Shown here: positions 8,584-12,446 of the stretch, in pieces
How positions within the stretch are numbered: the first letter of the stretch is position 1
Layout of the letters: each line of letters starts with the position of its first letter
Source of the DNA: Rhodospirillales bacterium
GTDB lineage: Bacteria; Pseudomonadota; Alphaproteobacteria; UBA828
Direction: 5' to 3'
NCBI GenBank assembly: GCA_026712885.1
Contig: JAPOPO010000399.1
Span: 1 to 12,446 of the forward strand
DNA length: 12,446 bases
Program-made: the position numbers and the translations under genes
Notes under the pieces: generated by a model
Databases searched by the model: none
Seen by the model: the letters and a program-made list of their open reading frames with translations, nothing else
Told to the model about the DNA's origin: nothing

Positions 8584-9485
8584 CCGGCTATCCGACTTTG
8601 ACTCGCACCGTACGCCTGCGCCGAGCGCTTGATCGACCCACTCCGCGCATCTTGCCGGCCAATGATCGCGCACACTGTTCCCGACGCCCGAGCAAAACTT
8701 GGCCGCGACTGAGACGCAAGCCGACGATCGACCGCGGGAAAGCGCGAACCTCCATCCCTTGAAGCGTGGCGGAAATTCTATTGTAGCGTGCTGGGTGTGG
8801 CGGGCACCGCATGCGGGCGACTCTCGAATGCTCTTGGGATAACAAATCAGCGTTGACAATGTCGGCGTAGGGAGCGTTTGGTTGTCAGAGATTTGATGCT
8901 GGTAGCGGACCTATCTCGTCAATTCAGCGGGAGCCTTCAGGTCTGTCATAGCGGATAGGATGTTCAGCGGTCTCAGCGGCGGCTACGATAACGTGGCACA
9001 CTTTCTGGATAGCGGTGTCAAGGCGGAGGTTTGTCGCTCAATAGAGCAATATGGTTGGATGATCGTTACCATATCGTTTGTGGTATGCGACGCTGGATTT
9101 CTCGTTCTGTGATTTCCGGGCCCCGTACCGACGAAGTTCGCACGGCTCTCCCCTATTGTTGAATTGCCCATGCAGCGAGCTAAGACTCGCGGACGAACGT
9201 AACCTGCGCCTGACCGAAACCGCTTTGCCGCACGCGGTCGAGGTGTCGACGATCCGGTCGTGGACCCGTTTATGCTGGCCCGCAGCTCGTCGTTGAGCCG
9301 CAAGTCGCCTCTTCGACGCGGTCCCGCAGAACCCATTGGGACATGAGAATCTTGCGCGGTGGAGACGGTGTTCGTGGTTGCTGAGTCATTGTTGGCGCTC
9401 TCGCCAGGTGAAGCGCTATTCTTTCGCGGGCTCGAAGGAGCCGTGAGACGCGCGTAAGCAGGGAAACCGCGTCGACAAGGAGAGA
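8584..9485. other. About 900 bp without a convincing gene
   Basis: No open frame here has recognisable protein features. The longer minus-strand frames (to 130 and 198 codons) are rich in Arg, Ser, Thr and Pro, as expected for chance translation. Composition is visibly less GC-rich than the flanking genes, especially around 8840-9120. A 50-codon plus-strand frame (8960-9112) has a hydrophobic C-terminal half but no well-spaced ribosome-binding site. Small inverted repeats occur (GCTC/GAGC and TACCA/TGGTA around 9037-9085). A weak promoter-like pair, TTGGCG at 9392-9397 and TATTCT at 9417-9422 (19-nt spacing), lies 60-90 bp upstream of the P450 gene. The stretch could be eroded coding DNA, an undetected small RNA locus, or a long regulatory region for the P450 cluster. 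Confidence 0.55.
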
Positions 9486-10754
9486 ATGATGCTCTCGATG
9501 CAGAAGGCGATACGGTCGGTCGTCGTCGGCGCGATGCTCGCTCGGGAACGCTGGCAGTGCGGCGTCGCGTACAACCCACTGTCGAGGCAGACCGCTCAAG
9601 ACCCCTATCCCATCTACGCGGCGCTCCGCAAACGCGACCCAGTGCACCGCAGCAGGCTGATGAATTCCTGGCTGTTCACCAGGCATGCGGATATCGACAC
9701 GATCCTGCGTGACCATCGGCGCTTCGGCAACGACCCGCGCAAAGGCAAGCTCTCGCGCCGTCAGCGCACCAACCTGCCGCCGGACGACGAGTTCACCATG
9801 CTGTTCCTCGACCCGCCGGACCACAAGCGGCTCAGGGCGCTCGTCAACAAGGCCTTTACACCCAAGGCGGTGAACGCGCTTGAGCCCCACATCCGCAATC
9901 TGCTTGGCTCCCTGCTGGACGAGATCGACGACCCCGCCGGCTTCGACCTCATGCAAGCGGTGGCCCAGCCGCTGCCTGTGATCGTCATCGCAGAAATGCT
10001 GGGCGTGCCGCCGGAAGACCGCGCACAGTTCAAGGTATGGTCCGACCAGCGCGCACGTTCGCTAGAGCCGGTGATGGACGCGCAGGAACGTGCGGCTTCC
10101 AATGCCGCCGCCAAGGCGCTCGACGCCTACTTCCGGCCAATCATCGAGGAACGCCGGGCGGCGCCTGAGGACGACATCGTGAGCGCGCTGGCGCAGGCGG
10201 AGGAGGAAGGCGACCGCCTCACCGAGCGCGAGATGCTGAACATGCTGCGCCTGCTGCTGATCGCCGGCAACGAAACCACCACCAACCTGATCGGCAACGG
10301 CGTGCTGGCCTTGCTGCGCCACCCGGATCAGCTTCAGCGGCTCAGGGATGATCCGAGCCTGATCCCGTCCGCGGTGGATGAACTGCTGCGCTTCGATTCG
10401 CCGGTGCAAACGGATTTCCGCCGCGCGCTCGAGAACTGCGAGGTGAACGGTTTCCCCTTGAAGCAGCGCGACAACATCGTGGTCCTGCTCGGCGCGGCCA
10501 ACCGGGACCCTGACGTGTTCGACGAGCCCGACCGGCTCGATGTCGGCCGCGGCGACCGCTCTCATCTCTCGTTCGGGCGCGGAATCCACCACTGCATCGG
10601 CGCCCCGCTTGCGCGCTTGGAGGGCCGTATCGTTCTCGAGATGCTGCTGGAGCGTTTTTCCCAAATCAGTCTACGCGGCGAGCAGCCGCGCTTCCGCAAC
10701 AGCATCGTGCTGCGGGGCCTGGAATCTCTGCCGGTCCGCTGCGCCAGGGCTTGA
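9486..10754 (+). CDS. Cytochrome P450, bacterial class I type
   Basis: A soluble P450 that would insert one oxygen atom from O2 into an organic substrate, with electrons from a ferredoxin and its reductase. The 422-residue protein has all core motifs: YPIYAALR near the N-terminus (41-48), FLDPPDHKRLRALVNKAFTP (107-126), the I-helix oxygen-activation motif AGNETT (260-265), the K-helix ExxR pair E299/R302, and the heme loop FGRGIHHCIG with the axial Cys at C370. The length is usual for cytoplasmic bacterial P450s. AAGGAG lies 3 nt before the ATG at 9486 and 6 nt before a second ATG at 9489, so the second may be used. It is the first gene of a four-gene run with RraA-like, HAD and GMC genes. 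No ferredoxin or reductase is in the window. Substrate and CYP family cannot be assigned by eye. Confidence 0.95.
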   Translation: MMLSMQKAIRSVVVGAMLARERWQCGVAYNPLSRQTAQDPYPIYAALRKRDPVHRSRLMNSWLFTRHADIDTILRDHRRFGNDPRKGKLSRRQRTNLPPDDEFTMLFLDPPDHKRLRALVNKAFTPKAVNALEPHIRNLLGSLLDEIDDPAGFDLMQAVAQPLPVIVIAEMLGVPPEDRAQFKVWSDQRARSLEPVMDAQERAASNAAAKALDAYFRPIIEERRAAPEDDIVSALAQAEEEGDRLTEREMLNMLRLLLIAGNETTTNLIGNGVLALLRHPDQLQRLRDDPSLIPSAVDELLRFDSPVQTDFRRALENCEVNGFPLKQRDNIVVLLGAANRDPDVFDEPDRLDVGRGDRSHLSFGRGIHHCIGAPLARLEGRIVLEMLLERFSQISLRGEQPRFRNSIVLRGLESLPVRCARA

Positions 10755-10774
10755 GACACAGCCGCGTTACCTGA

Positions 10775-10789
10775 GGCCGCGACGCGGCC
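10775..10789 (+). repeat. Short GC hairpin between the P450 and RraA-like genes
   Basis: GGCCGC, a 3-nt GAC loop, then GCGGCC form a very compact stem within the 70-bp gap. No T-tract follows, so it is not a classic terminator. It could protect the 3' end of the P450 message or set the ratio of P450 to downstream proteins; it may also be chance in GC-rich DNA. Confidence 0.35.
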
Positions 10790-10824
10790 GAAACCGAACC
10801 GCGGCAAAGCGAAAGGACCGCGCA

Positions 10825-11523
10825 ATGCTCGACACCCCACCAGCGCTGACTATTCGTCGTACCTTCCAACGGCCGCCCCGTGAGGCCGTGGCCAAGCTGG
10901 GAGGTGCGCTAACTGGCCAGGTGGCCGATGCCCTCGGCGGGCTCGGCGCGCTGGATGCGGCAATCAAGCCGATCGCTGGCGCGCCGCCGGCCATGCAGAG
11001 CTTCGCAGGCCCGGCCTTCCCCTGCATGAACAGCCCGGCGGATCAGCTCGCCCTGGTCGGCGCGCTCGCCTATGCGGAGCCTGGCGACGTGCTCGTTGTC
11101 GGCACCGAGGGCTACCTCGGTACCGCCGTCATCGGTGACCTGATGGCGGGCATGCTGCTCAATAGCGGGGCCGCTGCGCTGGTCACCGACGGCGCGGTAC
11201 GCGACACGCCCGGCATCATCGGGGTCGGCCTGCCGGTCTATTGCGCCGGCGTCAGCCCCAACTCACCGCAACGGAACGGCCCCGGCTCGGTGGGCCTCGC
11301 CGTCAGCATCGGCGGGGTCACGGTGAATCCGGGCGACGTCGTGGTGGGCGACGGGGATGGCGTCGTCGTCGTGCCCCAGGACGCACTCGAAGACGTGATC
11401 GGTCACGTCCACGAAATCCGGCGGCAGGAGTCCGAGATGGAGGTCGAGGTGAAGGAGGGCCTCACCTACCCCGACTCATGGCGCGCCTACCTGGAGCCGG
11501 GGGCCGCGCGCTTTGTCGACTGA
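10825..11523 (+). CDS. RraA / HMG-aldolase-like family protein
   Basis: This 232-residue protein belongs to the RraA-like superfamily, which includes 4-hydroxy-4-methyl-2-oxoglutarate aldolase/oxaloacetate decarboxylase and the E. coli RNase E inhibitor RraA. Visible landmarks are ALTGQVADALG (28-38), the GDLMAGM loop (104-110) and TDGAVRDTPGI (121-131), whose R126-D127 match the substrate- and metal-binding Arg-Asp of characterised aldolases. VNPGDVVVGDGDGVVVVP (167-184) is the family's closing motif. The acidic residue that usually follows the Arg-Asp pair after two positions is not obvious here, so activity is uncertain. In a catabolic cluster, retro-aldol cleavage or decarboxylation of a 2-oxo acid is likelier than RNase regulation. 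The ATG at 10825 has AAAGGA upstream; the same frame is open further upstream inside the P450 gene, but that part is not protein-like. Its end overlaps the HAD gene by 11 bp. Confidence 0.88.
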   Translation: MLDTPPALTIRRTFQRPPREAVAKLGGALTGQVADALGGLGALDAAIKPIAGAPPAMQSFAGPAFPCMNSPADQLALVGALAYAEPGDVLVVGTEGYLGTAVIGDLMAGMLLNSGAAALVTDGAVRDTPGIIGVGLPVYCAGVSPNSPQRNGPGSVGLAVSIGGVTVNPGDVVVGDGDGVVVVPQDALEDVIGHVHEIRRQESEMEVEVKEGLTYPDSWRAYLEPGAARFVD

Positions 11524-12244
11524 CCTGAATGCCGTCCGGGAGCGGGCGGCGGTTCTCAGGCGGGAGACGAAGGTTCTGGTCTTCGACCTCTACGGCACGG
11601 TCGTCGACATGCAGGCGGGGTTGACCGAGGCCGCGACCCCCTACCTCAAGGAGAAGGGCTGGGACGGGGCGCCGCACCGCTTCGTCACCTGGTGGCGGCG
11701 CACCCATTTCGAGAACTCGATGATCGACTCTCTTTGCGACCGGGGCCACACCTCCTATCGCGAGATCAGTCACCGCGCGCTCGCCTACGTGATGGACCGG
11801 TGTGGCTTCCCCTACACGCAAGCGGAGGTGGTACGGCTGGTCAGCCAGATCGAGACGCTCAAGCCCTTCCCCGAAGTGCCGGCCGCGCTGGAAAGGCTGC
11901 GCGCTGCGGGCTACGGGCTCGCCATCCTCTCCAACGGCGATCGCGACATGCTGGAAGCGGCGATGCCGCATGTCGGCATTCACTTCGACCACGTGATTTC
12001 GGTGCAGGAGGCCGGCGCCTTCAAGCCCCATTGGCGGGCCTACGCCAAGGCCGCCGAGATCATCGGCATCGAGCGCACGGCCTGCGCGCTCGTAGCCAAT
12101 CACGCCTTCGACTGCATCGGCGCCAAGGCCTACGGCATGCGCACGGTCTTCATCGATCGGCGAAGCCGGCCCTTCGGCGAGACACCGCACAGTCCCGACC
12201 TGGCCGTTGAGAACGTTACGGCGCTCGCGACGGCGCTCGCCTGA
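11513..12244 (+). CDS. HAD-superfamily hydrolase, haloacid dehalogenase type II-like
   Basis: Type II haloacid dehalogenases replace the halogen of (S)-2-haloacids with hydroxyl through an Asp ester. The 243-residue product has the nucleophile motif VFDLYGTVVD (D25, T29), WRR (around 61-63, R41 region of L-DEX), LSNGD (S140, N141), and KPHWRAY giving K171 and Y177 at the same 6-residue spacing as K151/Y157. Where L-DEX YL has SSNAWD, this protein has ANHAFD (195-200): the catalytic Asp D200 is kept but the S175 and N177 equivalents appear to be A195 and H197. Dehalogenase activity is therefore likely but unproven; a related hydrolase is possible. The start is TTG at 11513, overlapping the upstream gene by 11 bp with GGGGG-type purines upstream, which implies translational coupling. 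Confidence 0.88.
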   Translation: MSTDLNAVRERAAVLRRETKVLVFDLYGTVVDMQAGLTEAATPYLKEKGWDGAPHRFVTWWRRTHFENSMIDSLCDRGHTSYREISHRALAYVMDRCGFPYTQAEVVRLVSQIETLKPFPEVPAALERLRAAGYGLAILSNGDRDMLEAAMPHVGIHFDHVISVQEAGAFKPHWRAYAKAAEIIGIERTACALVANHAFDCIGAKAYGMRTVFIDRRSRPFGETPHSPDLAVENVTALATALA

Positions 12245-12270
12245 CGCATCGGACCCGAAGCAGCGGCGGC

Positions 12271-12446
12271 ATGCAGGCGGACTACATCGTCATCGGCTCG
12301 GGCTCCGGCGGAGCGGCAGTCGCAGCCCGCCTCGCGGAGGATCCGCGCAACCGCGTGCTCCTGCTCGAAGCGGGGCCTAAGGACACCAACCCTTTTATCC
12401 ACATACCTGCGGGCTTCACCCGCCTGCTCACCCACCCGACGCTTAA
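12271..12446 (+). CDS. GMC-family oxidoreductase, N-terminal fragment (cut by window edge)
   Basis: The first 58 codons of a second GMC dehydrogenase are present and the frame is open to the window end. The start MQADYIVIGSGSGGAAVAAR contains the FAD-binding GxGxxG motif, followed by the ribose-binding Glu in VLLLEAGPKD. The next segment, FIHIPAGFTRLL, is typical of alcohol/choline dehydrogenase-like members. It is a divergent paralogue of the gene at 1033-2637, which begins almost identically. It lies 26 nt after the HAD stop and is probably the fourth gene of the P450 cluster, where it could oxidise an alcohol made by the P450. AGCGGCGG is the only purine-rich stretch before the ATG. Confidence 0.85.
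   Translation, partial: MQADYIVIGSGSGGAAVAARLAEDPRNRVLLLEAGPKDTNPFIHIPAGFTRLLTHPTL

Noticed and set aside
8853..8882. TTGACA at 8853 as a promoter -35
   Set aside because: No acceptable -10 hexamer lies at 16-19 nt downstream.
8584..9485. tRNA, CRISPR array or insertion sequence in the gene-poor stretch
   Set aside because: No regularly spaced repeats, cloverleaf-like sequence with conserved T-loop, transposase motifs or paired terminal inverted repeats were seen.
8983..9579. 198-codon minus-strand frame across the gene-poor stretch
   Set aside because: Its composition (Arg, Ser, Thr and Pro rich, no domain) is that of a chance frame, and it overlaps the start of the well-supported P450 gene.
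10540..10824. Extension of the RraA-like frame back into the P450 gene
   Set aside because: The extra 95 codons are a shadow of P450 coding sequence rich in Arg, Ser and Ala; the family N-terminus begins at ATG 10825 with AAAGGA upstream.

Overview
The window is GC-rich and densely coded, with Shine-Dalgarno sites of the AGGAG/GGGAGG type and frequent GTG/TTG starts. The gene set (510-residue PccB-type carboxyltransferase, biotin carboxylase/BCCP subunit, creatinase, GMC dehydrogenases, Tat-exported protein) fits an alphaproteobacterium with a broad catabolic repertoire, perhaps of the Hyphomicrobiales or Rhodospirillales. That placement is inference from gene types, not from a marker gene.

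Layout. (1) 1-202, minus strand: the N-terminus of a Tat-exported protein, cut by the window edge, with a stem-loop in its 5' leader. (2) 383-2981, plus strand: a probable transcription unit of an exported cyclophilin, a GMC-family FAD dehydrogenase and a small ABM-fold protein. It ends at an inverted repeat shared with the convergent neighbour. (3) 3029-6575, minus strand: pccB then pccA (13 bp apart), the two subunits of a biotin-dependent acyl-CoA carboxylase, best read as propionyl-CoA carboxylase. (4) 6690-7892, minus strand: a clear creatinase with its catalytic His and Glu residues intact. (5) 7893-9485: mostly non-coding sequence rich in small inverted repeats, holding one 93-residue protein of unknown function with its own candidate promoter and a good intrinsic terminator. 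About 900 bp after that terminator carry no convincing gene. (6) 9486 to the end, plus strand: a tight cluster of cytochrome P450, RraA/HMG-aldolase-like protein, type II haloacid-dehalogenase-like HAD protein and a second GMC dehydrogenase that runs off the window.

How the genes may work together. The common theme is breakdown of small organic compounds. Creatinase turns creatine into sarcosine and urea. The carboxylase feeds propionyl-CoA towards methylmalonyl-CoA and succinyl-CoA. The P450-RraA-HAD-GMC cluster has the makings of an oxidative pathway (hydroxylation, alcohol oxidation, C-C cleavage or decarboxylation, hydrolysis) for an unidentified substrate, and is the best candidate here for an undescribed system. 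No CRISPR array, rRNA, tRNA, insertion sequence or phage gene was recognised.
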